Source: Panacibacter microcysteis (GTDB lineage: Bacteria; Bacteroidota; Bacteroidia; Chitinophagales; Chitinophagaceae). From it: a stretch of 64,000 nt of DNA. Made by a program: the position numbers and the translations under genes. The stretch is from the NCBI RefSeq assembly GCF_015831355.1, contig NZ_JADWYR010000001.1:1240001-1304000 (forward strand). The letters run 5' to 3'. Shown piece after piece: positions 27,302 through 35,511 of the stretch; positions within the stretch are counted from its first letter, which is position 1; the number at the start of each line of letters is the position of its first letter. Under the pieces are notes generated by a model that did not search any database, was not told the origin of the DNA, and saw only the letters and a list, made by a program, of their open reading frames with translations.

Positions 27302-28129
27302 ATGATCATTGTTATTCAGTGTAAAGACCAGGTAGGCCTGGTAGCTGCTATATCTGGTGTACTGGCAGAGCAAAAGATCAACATTATTTCTATGCGGGAG
27401 CATGTTGATAAAGTAGAGAACCGCTTCTTTATGCGTGTTGAAATAGAATCTCACAACAACGCTACAGCACTGGAAGCTATGTTGCAAAAGGTTTTACCGC
27501 CAGATGCGTTTATAAAAGCAGACCCTACGCCCGAAAAAAAGATCGTTATACTGGTTACAAAAGAATACCATTGCCTGGGCGATATTCTTTTACGCAATCA
27601 TTTTCAAACCCTTGGTGCGGCTGTCCAATGTGTAATTGGCAACCATGATACACTGGAAAATATCTGTAACCGTTTCGGTATTGCGTTTCATTGTATTTCG
27701 CACGAAGCAAAAGATAAACACGCGTTTGAAGAAGAGCTACGCAACACCATTAACAACTACAGCTTTGACTACATTGTGCTGGCCAAATTCATGCGTATTC
27801 TTTCGCCGGATTTTGTAGAGCATTTCCCTACGCAGATCATAAACATTCATCATTCTTTCCTGCCTGCCTTTATTGGTGCAAACCCATACCGGAAAGCGTT
27901 TGAGCGTGGTGTAAAGCTCATTGGCGCTACTGCACATTTTGTAACCAACGACCTCGATGAAGGCCCGATAATTGCCCAGCAAATTATTCCAGTTAACCAC
28001 TCTTTTACCGCCAACGGCATGATGAAAGCAGGCAAAGACATTGAAACCGCGGTATTGGCAAAAGCCCTGCAACTGGTATTTGACGACCGCGTTTTTGTGT
28101 ACAAAAATAAAACGGTGGTCTTCGAATAA
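27302..28129 (+). CDS. purU: Formyltetrahydrofolate deformylase
   Basis: A 275-residue enzyme hydrolysing 10-formyl-THF to formate and THF. Residues 1-80 form an ACT domain ('VIQCKDQVGLVAAISGVLAEQKINI'), the regulatory part of PurU. The formyltransferase-like domain has NIHHSFLPAFIGANPY, the catalytic His in IHHS, and GATAHFVTNDLDEGPII with its Asp. It begins 28 bp after polA and may be co-transcribed. It feeds one-carbon metabolism alongside metF and metH elsewhere in the window. Confidence 0.95.
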   Translation: MIIVIQCKDQVGLVAAISGVLAEQKINIISMREHVDKVENRFFMRVEIESHNNATALEAMLQKVLPPDAFIKADPTPEKKIVILVTKEYHCLGDILLRNHFQTLGAAVQCVIGNHDTLENICNRFGIAFHCISHEAKDKHAFEEELRNTINNYSFDYIVLAKFMRILSPDFVEHFPTQIINIHHSFLPAFIGANPYRKAFERGVKLIGATAHFVTNDLDEGPIIAQQIIPVNHSFTANGMMKAGKDIETAVLAKALQLVFDDRVFVYKNKTVVFE

Positions 28130-28211
28130 TCATACGTGCATTGTAAGAAATAAACACACGCATGCTGAGGTTGCCTTCCCGGTCTTGCTCTAATAAAAGT
28201 TTTTAACGCAT

Positions 28212-28263
28212 GTTACCAGCAGTGGTTTTTTATGGCATCACCTGTTGTGTCACTCACTTGTGC
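28212..28263 (-). repeat. 52-bp intergenic repeat, copy 11 (A type)
   Basis: Core at 28244-28263 (GCAC head). It lies in the 310-bp gap after purU. The rest of the gap holds only the promoter of the next gene. Confidence 0.87.
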
Positions 28264-28405
28264 GTTCCGTTTTCATGGCATCTGCAGCGATCTGCTTTTA
28301 CAAACAGCGTACTGCGCCGAAACATTTTAAACACGTATTTTTTTGTGGCCCTTAACCACTTATATAAATTGAACGCTACAATAAGTCATCGTTTTCCAAG
28401 CGCTT

Positions 28406-28413
28406 TATCTTTG
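28406..28413 (+). promoter_or_regulatory. Bacteroidota-type -7 box (TATCTTTG)
   Basis: Exact TAnnTTTG, 26 bp before the ATG of the RibD-like gene at 28440. Confidence 0.6.
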
Positions 28414-28439
28414 CGTACCTGTTAAAAACATCACCCGCC

Positions 28440-28970
28440 ATGCGAAAGATTATTTTAAATGTAGCCATTAGTTTAGACGCTTTTATTGAAGATGCCAGCG
28501 GTGCTTATGACTGGTGCTTCACAGACCAGGACTATGGTATGACAAACTTTATGAACAGTATTGATACCATTCTTTTTGGCCGCAAAAGCTATGAGCTTGT
28601 AATAAAAGAAAATTACGCTGCACATTATAAAGGTTATCATCAGTATGTCTTTTCCAATACACTGCAACATTTAAATGACGGTGCTGATGCAATACTTGTA
28701 AACAGCAACTCCTTGTCTTTTATACAATCGCTTAAAGAACAACCTGGCAAAAACATATGGCTCTTTGGTGGCGCAAACCTTACAAAGTTTTGCATGCAGC
28801 ACCAACTGGTAGATGAATTGATGTTGTCAGTACATCCGGTGTTACTCGGCAGTGGCAAGCCTTTATTTGAAGCGCTCATCAAAAGAACTTCTCTGCAACT
28901 GACCAATGCGGTTACCTTCGGCAGCGGCCTTGTACAGCTACAATATAATGTGTTGCACACACAGCAATAG
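28440..28970 (+). CDS. Dihydrofolate reductase-like (RibD C-terminal) family protein
   Basis: A 176-residue protein with the DHFR/RibD reductase fold: MRKIILNVAISLDAFIED (first strand and substrate Asp), DTILFGRKSYELV (NADP-binding Gly-Arg), 'LKEQPGKNIWLFGGANLTKFCMQHQLVDELMLSVHPVLLGSGKPLF'. It differs from true DHFR, and many such single-domain proteins are of unknown substrate. It has its own promoter box and is flanked by repeat copies 11 and 12, which face away from each other. Confidence 0.85.
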   Translation: MRKIILNVAISLDAFIEDASGAYDWCFTDQDYGMTNFMNSIDTILFGRKSYELVIKENYAAHYKGYHQYVFSNTLQHLNDGADAILVNSNSLSFIQSLKEQPGKNIWLFGGANLTKFCMQHQLVDELMLSVHPVLLGSGKPLFEALIKRTSLQLTNAVTFGSGLVQLQYNVLHTQQ

Positions 28971-29034
28971 TGCCGGCTATTGTTGCCTCTCTTATACGCT
29001 TTGATCTTCGCGTTTGCCCAATAAAGAACCAACC

Positions 29035-29086
29035 GTACAAGTGAGTGACACAACGGAAGCTACATGATTATACCACAGCCCGCTAC
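29035..29086 (+). repeat. 52-bp intergenic repeat, copy 12 (A type)
   Basis: Core at 29035-29054, left flank CCCAATAAAGAACCAACC, tail end CCCGCTAC. Confidence 0.88.
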
Positions 29087-29185
29087 ATCATTCAACTTCA
29101 ACACTGCAAAGGATTGCGGTGCGTAATTACTAACAGCCTGTAGTAATATTTATTAGTATATTTAGGCGTAACCAAACTAATATTT

Positions 29186-32029
29186 ATGAGAGTAATTAAA
29201 ATGCTGCTTGCGTTATCGTTATCCTTATGTTTACAATCTTCGTTTGCACAAATAGTTACCGGTAAGGTAACAGATGCAACAACAGGTATACCGCTGGAAG
29301 GTGTAACCGTAAAAATTAAAGCTTACAATACAGGAACACTAACCAATAAGCAAGGAGATTTTAGTTTAAAAGCATCGGCAAGTGATATGCTGGTATTTAG
29401 CTACATTGGTTATGAGCCGCAGGAAATAACTGTAGGCAACCAATCGAACATTATGGTAAAACTCGTGTCTGCCATTACAGACCTTGGCCAGGTAGTAACC
29501 GTAGGTACACGCAGTGGCGGCCGTATAAAAACGGAATCTCCCGTGCCGGTTGATATTATTAACATCAACCAGGCAGCGTACCCTACTGCTAAGATGGATC
29601 TTACCTCCATACTAAACATTGCCGCCCCATCATTCAACTACAATAAGCAAAGTGGCGCAGACGGCGCAGACCATATTGACATAGGCACGTTGCGTGGTCT
29701 GGGTGCAGACCATACACTTGTACTCATTAATGGCAAAAGAAGGCACTCCACTGCTTTTGTGGGACTGTTTGGAACAAGGGGCCGTGCAGGCTCCGGCGTA
29801 GATATGAACGGTTTTCCGCAGGCGGAAGTGGACAGGCTCGAAATACTGCGTGATGGCGCATCTGCCCAATATGGATCTGATGCTATTGCGGGTGTTATAA
29901 ACATTGTTTTGAAAAGAGACATAAACAAGCTTACGGTAGATGCCGGCTGGAGCGGCTATTGGGATACAAAAAATAATTCCAGGAAATACAACAGTAACAA
30001 CGACTACTACAGTGCCGGCGCCATTGATGGCAACACGTTTTCATTGTCATTAAATCATGGTGTGGGTATTGGCAAAAATGGTGGGTTTATCAATTACTCA
30101 GGAGCGCTTCGCACGCAGGGCAAAACGTACCGTGCTGCACCTGTTTCAGAAGATTTTGCTAATGATAAATTTGCGCTGCCTGATGTAAACTATGGCAGAA
30201 GAGCTTTTGGCGATGGCTCGCTTACAACAGCAGGCATTATGTACAATATGGAAATACCAACCAGCGCTGCAAAGAAAACCAGCTTCTATTCTTTTGCAGG
30301 TTACAACTACAAATCATCTGATGCTTTTGCCTATACAAGATCATGGAACAGCAGGCCAGAACGTTTCCCGGTGAATGAAGACGGCACACTGATTAATGTG
30401 CCGGAAATTATACGCTCTACCAAAGATGGTTTTATTTACTACAACCCACATATACAAACACAGATCTCAGATGCGTCTTTTGCTGCCGGTGTAAAAGGGA
30501 ATATGAGCAGTGGATGGACCTGGGACCTGAGCAATAATACCGGCTACAACAAATTTCATTATTACGGAGATAAAACGTTTAATGCCTCTATCATTGGTGA
30601 TGCATCCCAGACTCATTTTGATGATGGTGGTTTCAGCTTCCTGCAAAACACCACCAACCTCGATTTTAGTAAGTCATTCAAAACTGTTGCACAGGGCCTC
30701 AACCTTGGTTTAGGTGCAGAGTTTCGCTATGAGAACTACACCATTTTTGCAGGCGAGGAAAGGTCTTACCGCAACTACAGCCCGGGCACCATCTACTACC
30801 CCAACGTAGACGAAGAAAAAGCGCCTGCCAGCGGCGCACAGGGTTTTCCCGGCTTTAGCAATACTGATGCTGTAAAGGCAAACCGCAGCAATATTGGTGC
30901 ATATGCAGATGCTGAATTAAACGTTACCAAGCAATGGCTGATAGACGGTGCGGTGCGTTTTGAGAACTACTCTGATTTTGGATCTGTACTTACAGGAAAA
31001 CTTGCCACCCGGGTTAAGATAACTGATAAGTTTAACATCCGTGGTTCGTTCAGCACAGGTTTTCGTGCACCGTCTCTTGCGCAAATACATTTCAGCAACA
31101 CACTTACATCATTTTCCAACGGCGCATTGGTGCAGTCTTTAATAGCGCCCAATACAAGCGGTATTGCAAGGGCTGCGGGCATACCAAACCTGAAACAGGA
31201 AAAATCTATAAACGGGAGTTTTGGTTTTACTGTAAAGCCGGCACCCAAGTTTACCATTACGGTAGATGGTTATCTGGTTAAGATGAAAGACCGCGTGGTA
31301 TTGTCAGGCTTGTTCAGCAAAGATGATCCTACATTACCCACAGAATTTACTTCCCAGTTTCCAGACGATGTAAGCACCGCGCAGTTTTTTGCTAATGCAG
31401 TTAACACTACCAATTATGGTGTAGATGTGGTGCTGGATTATACCCATAAATGGCGGACCAACTCATTCAGGGTTTTACTGGCCGGTAACTTTCAGCATCT
31501 TAGCATAGATCAGGTAAATGTGCCATCTGCTTTAAGTGGTACACAACTTAACCGCAAAACATTTTACAGCGATCGTGAAGAGGCATTTTTAAAAGCTTCT
31601 GCACCGGGCAGTAAATTATCGCTCGGGTTCGATTATGCTACCGGTCCTTTGGCTTTCAGGGTACAGCTTACTTCTTTTGGTAAAATAGCATTGATGGGCT
31701 TTGGCGATGGAGAATCTCCCAGTGGTGACAACCCAAATTATTCCGGTATAAACCCACAGGTGCCTGCAGATGATGGCAGTGGTTATGTGCCCGAAGTATT
31801 CAACTACAATCATAAGATAACAACAGATGCTTCTGTGTCTTATAAAATAGGCAGGAAACTTACGTTGTTTGTGGGCGCAGATAATATTCTGAATGTGCAT
31901 CCTGATCTTGGTGTAAACCCTAAAGCCAAGTGGTGGTATGGTGATAATGAATCTGGTGGCCCATGGGATTCTGTGCAGATGGGTTTTAACGGCCGCAGGT
32001 TGTTTACAAGACTTGTACTTACATTATAA
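29186..32029 (+). CDS. TonB-dependent outer-membrane receptor
   Basis: A 947-residue protein. The signal peptide ends at about residue 22 (SSFAQ). Residues 24-105 are a carboxypeptidase-regulatory-like beta-sandwich ('VTGKVTDATTGIPLEGVTVKI'). The plug follows, with TLRGLGADHTLVLINGKRRH and ILRDGASAQYGSDAIAGVINIVLK, both hallmark segments, then a 22-strand type barrel ending in RLFTRLVLTL. Receptors of this size import large substrates (siderophores, glycans, cobalamin) with TonB energy. There is no SusD-like partner nearby, so it is not a classical SusC; the substrate is unknown. A terminator follows. Confidence 0.92.
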   Translation: MRVIKMLLALSLSLCLQSSFAQIVTGKVTDATTGIPLEGVTVKIKAYNTGTLTNKQGDFSLKASASDMLVFSYIGYEPQEITVGNQSNIMVKLVSAITDLGQVVTVGTRSGGRIKTESPVPVDIININQAAYPTAKMDLTSILNIAAPSFNYNKQSGADGADHIDIGTLRGLGADHTLVLINGKRRHSTAFVGLFGTRGRAGSGVDMNGFPQAEVDRLEILRDGASAQYGSDAIAGVINIVLKRDINKLTVDAGWSGYWDTKNNSRKYNSNNDYYSAGAIDGNTFSLSLNHGVGIGKNGGFINYSGALRTQGKTYRAAPVSEDFANDKFALPDVNYGRRAFGDGSLTTAGIMYNMEIPTSAAKKTSFYSFAGYNYKSSDAFAYTRSWNSRPERFPVNEDGTLINVPEIIRSTKDGFIYYNPHIQTQISDASFAAGVKGNMSSGWTWDLSNNTGYNKFHYYGDKTFNASIIGDASQTHFDDGGFSFLQNTTNLDFSKSFKTVAQGLNLGLGAEFRYENYTIFAGEERSYRNYSPGTIYYPNVDEEKAPASGAQGFPGFSNTDAVKANRSNIGAYADAELNVTKQWLIDGAVRFENYSDFGSVLTGKLATRVKITDKFNIRGSFSTGFRAPSLAQIHFSNTLTSFSNGALVQSLIAPNTSGIARAAGIPNLKQEKSINGSFGFTVKPAPKFTITVDGYLVKMKDRVVLSGLFSKDDPTLPTEFTSQFPDDVSTAQFFANAVNTTNYGVDVVLDYTHKWRTNSFRVLLAGNFQHLSIDQVNVPSALSGTQLNRKTFYSDREEAFLKASAPGSKLSLGFDYATGPLAFRVQLTSFGKIALMGFGDGESPSGDNPNYSGINPQVPADDGSGYVPEVFNYNHKITTDASVSYKIGRKLTLFVGADNILNVHPDLGVNPKAKWWYGDNESGGPWDSVQMGFNGRRLFTRLVLTL

Positions 32030-32051
32030 AAGTCAATCTCAATAAAAAAAC

Positions 32052-32087
32052 AAAAAGGAGCGTTTTTGATCAAACGCTCCTTTTTTT
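32052..32087 (+). terminator. Terminator of the TonB-dependent receptor gene
   Basis: AAAAAGGAGCGTTT/AAACGCTCCTTTTT stem with a 6-nt loop and a T run, 22 bp after the stop codon. Confidence 0.93.
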
Positions 32088-32144
32088 GTGTATGCCAGTA
32101 TTGCAATAGCAAGTTCGCATAGCAGTGTTGAGTATGGCTGTACA

Positions 32145-32196
32145 GTACAAGTGAGTGACACAACAAAAGCTGCATAGCGGTACAACTGCCGGCTAC
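32145..32196 (+). repeat. 52-bp intergenic repeat, copy 13 (A type)
   Basis: Core at 32145-32164, tail GCCGGCTAC. The last four bases overlap the 3' end of the GNAT gene, so the repeat supplies its TAG stop codon (32193-32195, minus strand). Confidence 0.9.
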
Positions 32197-32699
32197 ATTA
32201 GTTTTACCCATACATAATCATCCATGATTACATTGTTTTTTATGACTGATTTTTTTCGTATGCCTTCGAGGTAAAAACCATTTTTCTGCAACACCCGCAT
32301 AGATGCTTTATTGTGGGCAAACACTTCTGCAAACAGGCGCACCACTTCAAAACGGTGCTGAATGTATTCCAGCAGAATACGCACGGCTTCTGTAGCTACA
32401 CCCCTGCCTTTAAACTGCTCACCAACAAAGTAGCCAATCTCCATGGTTTTGCGGTACACGTCTGTTTTAGGCATGCAGCCAATACTGCCTGCCACCTTTC
32501 CATTGTATACAATTGCAAAATTCAATACCGGGTTTTGTTCTTTGCAATACGCTATCCATTGCAGCGCATTCATTACCGTGTAGGGGTGTGGTAAATGATC
32601 GCGCAGGTTATTAAAGATGTTCCTGTCATTGGCAATAGCTGCAAGTGCCTGTGCATCTTCGCGCTGCCATGGTCTTAAAGAAATATTATGCAGGCTCAT
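32193..32699 (-). CDS. GNAT family N-acetyltransferase (RimJ/RimL type)
   Basis: A 168-residue acetyltransferase. LRPWQREDAQALAAIANDR at the start, 'EIGYFVGEQFKGRGVATEAVRILLEYI' (acetyl-CoA-binding Q/RxxGxG/A loop as FKGRGVA) and 'FAHNKASMRVLQKNGFYLEG' are typical of RimL-like proteins. Substrates in this group are protein N-termini or small amines; none can be named here. Its 5' end overlaps the mgsA coding sequence by 14 bp, so the two are co-transcribed with mgsA first. The stop codon lies in an intergenic repeat. Confidence 0.88.
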   Translation of the reverse strand: MSLHNISLRPWQREDAQALAAIANDRNIFNNLRDHLPHPYTVMNALQWIAYCKEQNPVLNFAIVYNGKVAGSIGCMPKTDVYRKTMEIGYFVGEQFKGRGVATEAVRILLEYIQHRFEVVRLFAEVFAHNKASMRVLQKNGFYLEGIRKKSVIKNNVIMDDYVWVKLM

Positions 32700-33153
32700 C
32701 TTCTATAGGTCTTGTAAGGTATTCGCTATAGTCTGGTATAATCGTTTCGTACTCGCTGTCCATGTATGGAGAAGTCATAATAAAATCAGCCGTGGCCCTG
32801 TCGCATGCCATGGGTATGTTCCATGCCACACCTACACGCAGCAGGGCTTTTACATCACTGTCGTGCGGCTGCGCATGCATGGGGTCCCAGAAAAAGATCA
32901 TTACATCAATATCGCCTTCTGCAATCATAGAGCCTATTTGCTGGTCTCCGCCAAGCGGCCCGCTCAGCAATCTTTTTACAGGCACACCAAGCGTTTCTTC
33001 AATCAGTTTTCCGGTAGTACCCGTGGCATATAAATCGTGTGTAATCAGTTTTGCTTCGTTGAATTTTACCCAGTCAACAAGGTCTGCCTTTTTATGGTCG
33101 TGCGCAACCAGCGCAATACGTTTGCTTTTCTTTAATATCTTGGTTGTAACCAT
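32686..33153 (-). CDS. mgsA: Methylglyoxal synthase
   Basis: About 155 residues from the ATG at 33153; an in-frame ATG at 33198 would add 15. It converts dihydroxyacetone phosphate to methylglyoxal and phosphate. Family motifs: IALVAHDHKKADLVDWV, LYATGTTGKLIEE (phosphate-binding), LLSGPLGGDQQIGS (catalytic Asp in GGDQQ), IDVMIFFWDPM and HDSDVKALLR. The shorter start gives the usual spacing to IALVAHDH. It is first gene of a two-gene operon with the GNAT gene. Confidence 0.93.
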   Translation of the reverse strand: MVTTKILKKSKRIALVAHDHKKADLVDWVKFNEAKLITHDLYATGTTGKLIEETLGVPVKRLLSGPLGGDQQIGSMIAEGDIDVMIFFWDPMHAQPHDSDVKALLRVGVAWNIPMACDRATADFIMTSPYMDSEYETIIPDYSEYLTRPIEDEPA

Positions 33154-33210
33154 GGTTATGCTTGTAGCTGCATAGCTACCCATTTTTTTCAATACCATAA
33201 AATTATTTGT

Positions 33211-33261
33211 GTACCGGCTGCAGTGGTACTATTAAGCTTTTGTTGTGTCACTCACTTGTAC
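33211..33261 (-). repeat. 52-bp intergenic repeat, copy 14 (A type)
   Basis: Core at 33242-33261; tail GCCGGTAC. It lies in the divergent gap between mgsA and nadC. Confidence 0.88.
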
Positions 33262-33349
33262 GCCCGGAACATTATTCAGCACTGCGTGTACGGTTATGCA
33301 CTACATTTTCAACCCTAAGTGCATATGCTGTTTTCTTTTACTGATTACC

Positions 33350-33357
33350 TACTTTTG
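33350..33357 (+). promoter_or_regulatory. Bacteroidota-type -7 box (TACTTTTG) close to nadC start
   Basis: Exact TAnnTTTG ending 4 bp before the nadC ATG. If used, transcription would begin at or just next to the start codon. Confidence 0.4.
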
Positions 33358-33361
33358 TTTC

Positions 33362-34222
33362 ATGAAATCTTTTGATGAACAACTGGCGCATCTTGTTAAA
33401 GAAGCATTGCAGGAAGATGTAGGTGATGGCGATCACTCAACCCTGAGTTGTATACCTGCGGATAAGAGCGGTAAAGCGGTTTTGAAGATTAAGCAGGATG
33501 GCATACTGGCCGGTGTAACTGTAGCAAAAAAGATCTTTGAGATGGTTGAACCTGCAGCAATCTTCGGGCAACTGAAACAGGATGGTGATAACATGGTGTA
33601 TGGCGAAAAGGCTTTTGAAGTGGAAGCATCTATACACACCATTCTAAAGTGCGAAAGGCTGGTATTAAATTGTATGCAACGTATGAGCGGCATTGCCACG
33701 CTTACACATACATACGTTCAAAAGCTGAAAGGCTATAGCACAAAGATCCTCGATACAAGAAAAACGACACCTAATTTCCGGCTGCTGGAAAAAGAAGCGG
33801 TAAAGATCGGCGGCGGTATTAACCACCGTTTTGGTTTGTTTGATATGATCATGCTTAAAGACAACCACATTGACTATGCCGGCGGCCTTGAAGCGGCAAT
33901 TAATAAAGCACATGATTACGTATTGCAAACAAAGCCAGGTTTAAAAGTAGAAGTGGAAACAAGGAGTATAGCAGATGTGCAAACTGTTTGCCGTATAGGA
34001 AAGAACAAAGTGTTCCGCATTATGCTGGATAATTTTACACCGGTGCAGGTAGCAGAAGCGCTTACATACATTAATAAAGATTTTGAAACAGAAGCAAGCG
34101 GCGGTATAAACCTGGATAATATTACAGCTTATGCTGACACGGGCGTGGATTATGTAAGTGTAGGTGGTTTAATACACCAGGCCAAAAGCCTTGATCTTAG
34201 TTTAAAAGCAGTGATCATTTAA
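33362..34222 (+). CDS. nadC: Nicotinate-nucleotide pyrophosphorylase (carboxylating)
   Basis: A 286-residue enzyme from the ATG at 33362. It makes nicotinate mononucleotide from quinolinate and PRPP in NAD synthesis. Motifs: LQEDVGDGDHSTL, 'ERLVLNCMQRMSGIATLT', KILDTRKTTPNFRLLEKEAV, GGGINHRFGLFDMIMLKDNHI, 'VEVETRSIADV', 'IMLDNFTP', EASGGINLDNITAYADTGVDYVSVGG. The open frame extends 39 codons upstream across a repeat copy and is rejected there. It heads a run of four closely spaced + strand genes. Confidence 0.95.
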   Translation: MKSFDEQLAHLVKEALQEDVGDGDHSTLSCIPADKSGKAVLKIKQDGILAGVTVAKKIFEMVEPAAIFGQLKQDGDNMVYGEKAFEVEASIHTILKCERLVLNCMQRMSGIATLTHTYVQKLKGYSTKILDTRKTTPNFRLLEKEAVKIGGGINHRFGLFDMIMLKDNHIDYAGGLEAAINKAHDYVLQTKPGLKVEVETRSIADVQTVCRIGKNKVFRIMLDNFTPVQVAEALTYINKDFETEASGGINLDNITAYADTGVDYVSVGGLIHQAKSLDLSLKAVII

Positions 34223-34231
34223 AATGATGGT

Positions 34232-34576
34232 ATGAGCAAAAAAAATAAACCGGATGCACGCGGTTTTGTTTATAGTACCGACCCCAATTTCGGATTTGAA
34301 CCGGAAGATAAGGAGGCGCAGGAAACACTTGTGCCTGCACAACAAAAATTACGTATAAGACTGGAAACAAAACACCGCGGCGGTAAAACAGTTACTTTGA
34401 TAACGGGTTTTATTGGCACGGCTGAAGATCTTGAACAATTAGGCAAAACATTGAAAAACTTTTGCGGAACCGGTGGCAGTGCAAAGGACAGCGAAATAAT
34501 TATACAGGGCGATCAGCGGGAAAAGGTTTTACAATGGTTGTTGAAAAACGGGTACACTAATGCTAAAAAAGCTTAA
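34232..34576 (+). CDS. SUI1/YciH family translation initiation factor
   Basis: A 114-residue protein. From about residue 38 it has the SUI1 (eIF1-like) fold: LRIRLETKHRGGKTVTLITGF, 'LKNFCGTGGSAKDSEIIIQGDQREKVLQWL', with the conserved KNFCGTGGS loop. Bacterial members resemble eIF1 and may influence start-codon choice. It begins 9 bp after nadC and is almost certainly in the same operon. Confidence 0.9.
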   Translation: MSKKNKPDARGFVYSTDPNFGFEPEDKEAQETLVPAQQKLRIRLETKHRGGKTVTLITGFIGTAEDLEQLGKTLKNFCGTGGSAKDSEIIIQGDQREKVLQWLLKNGYTNAKKA

Positions 34577-34582
34577 GCAGGC

Positions 34583-34810
34583 ATGCAGTTATTAGATGCG
34601 TTAAATGCAGTGTTTTATTTTTATGTATTGCTGTTTGCATTGGCATTGATTGCTTTTTTTGCCGGCGTGCGTATGGCATATGTGGCATGGGCAACCCGTA
34701 ACCCAAACCTGATGCGCAAAGCAAAGTTCGTATTGTTATTTGCCACCATTGCTTTGCTATGTATTGGCATTGTAAGCTTTTTTGAAACGGGTAAACTGCC
34801 GCTCGAATAA
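34583..34810 (+). CDS. Small membrane protein (75 aa)
   Basis: It begins 6 bp after the SUI1 gene. It has two hydrophobic helices (about residues 8-33 and 46-68) with a basic linker (TRNPNLMRKAKF). No family was recognised. Tight spacing on both sides supports a real gene in the nadC operon. Confidence 0.68.
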   Translation: MQLLDALNAVFYFYVLLFALALIAFFAGVRMAYVAWATRNPNLMRKAKFVLLFATIALLCIGIVSFFETGKLPLE

Positions 34811-34835
34811 AATTCTTTGAACAACTGTTTTATAC

Positions 34836-35288
34836 ATGATAGATCTTAAAAATAACCGGCAACAGGCATTTGATAAACTTGCCACACTACAGCGTGATCA
34901 GCAGCCGCTTTTTGGTTTAATGACACCACAACACATGATAGAGCACCTGGTATGGGGCGTTACTTTTTCCAATGGTGTTTTTCCCCAGCAGCAGATTGTT
35001 ACCGATGACATGGCGCTGAAGCTGCGGCCACTACTGATGCATACAGTAAAGCCGTACCCAAAAGGCATTAAAACGCCTATGCTTGGTGATACACCGCCGC
35101 CACTAAAGTATGCAGATATACCTGCTGCTATAGAGGAACTGAAGCTGGCCTTAATTGCATTCGATAAATTCTTCGAAACAAATACCACTGCTATAAACCC
35201 GGCTTTGGGTGTTTTGAATTATGAAGAATGGTTAATGGTACACAACAAACATTTTAAGCACCACATGGGGCAATTTGGTTTGGTGTAA
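34836..35288 (+). CDS. DinB-like/DUF1569-type four-helix protein
   Basis: A 150-residue, mostly helical protein. MTPQHMIEHLVWGV near the start and LMVHNKHFKHHMGQFGLV at the end place His residues where DinB-fold proteins bind metal. These proteins are often thiol-dependent transferases or of unknown function. It is the last gene of the nadC cluster (25-bp gap before it). Confidence 0.7.
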   Translation: MIDLKNNRQQAFDKLATLQRDQQPLFGLMTPQHMIEHLVWGVTFSNGVFPQQQIVTDDMALKLRPLLMHTVKPYPKGIKTPMLGDTPPPLKYADIPAAIEELKLALIAFDKFFETNTTAINPALGVLNYEEWLMVHNKHFKHHMGQFGLV

Positions 35289-35362
35289 TGTTGTAATATA
35301 ACCCTGTTTTATATTGTTGCGCATAACAAACAGGAACACTGCAGACGCCATATAAACGGTAC

Positions 35363-35404
35363 GCATAAGTGAGTGACACAACAGGCGATGCCGTGAAAAA
35401 CTAC
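35363..35404 (+). repeat. 52-bp intergenic repeat, copy 15 (A type, short)
   Basis: Core at 35363-35382 with a degenerate head (GCATAAG). The tail is about 10 bp short and ends CTAC. It is in the convergent gap before nadE. Confidence 0.8.
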
Positions 35405-35511
35405 ATTTGATAACATCATTAAATTCAGTTTTCACGCCAGTAAATGCTTCCGCTGAAACAATAATAGACAAAGTATACAGTGCAACTAAAAACCAAAGCT
35501 GACCAAAAAAA

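Noticed and set aside
29186-32029. SusC of a polysaccharide utilisation locus
   Set aside because: The receptor has the right overall layout, but there is no SusD gene next to it and no sugar genes; called only a TonB-dependent receptor.
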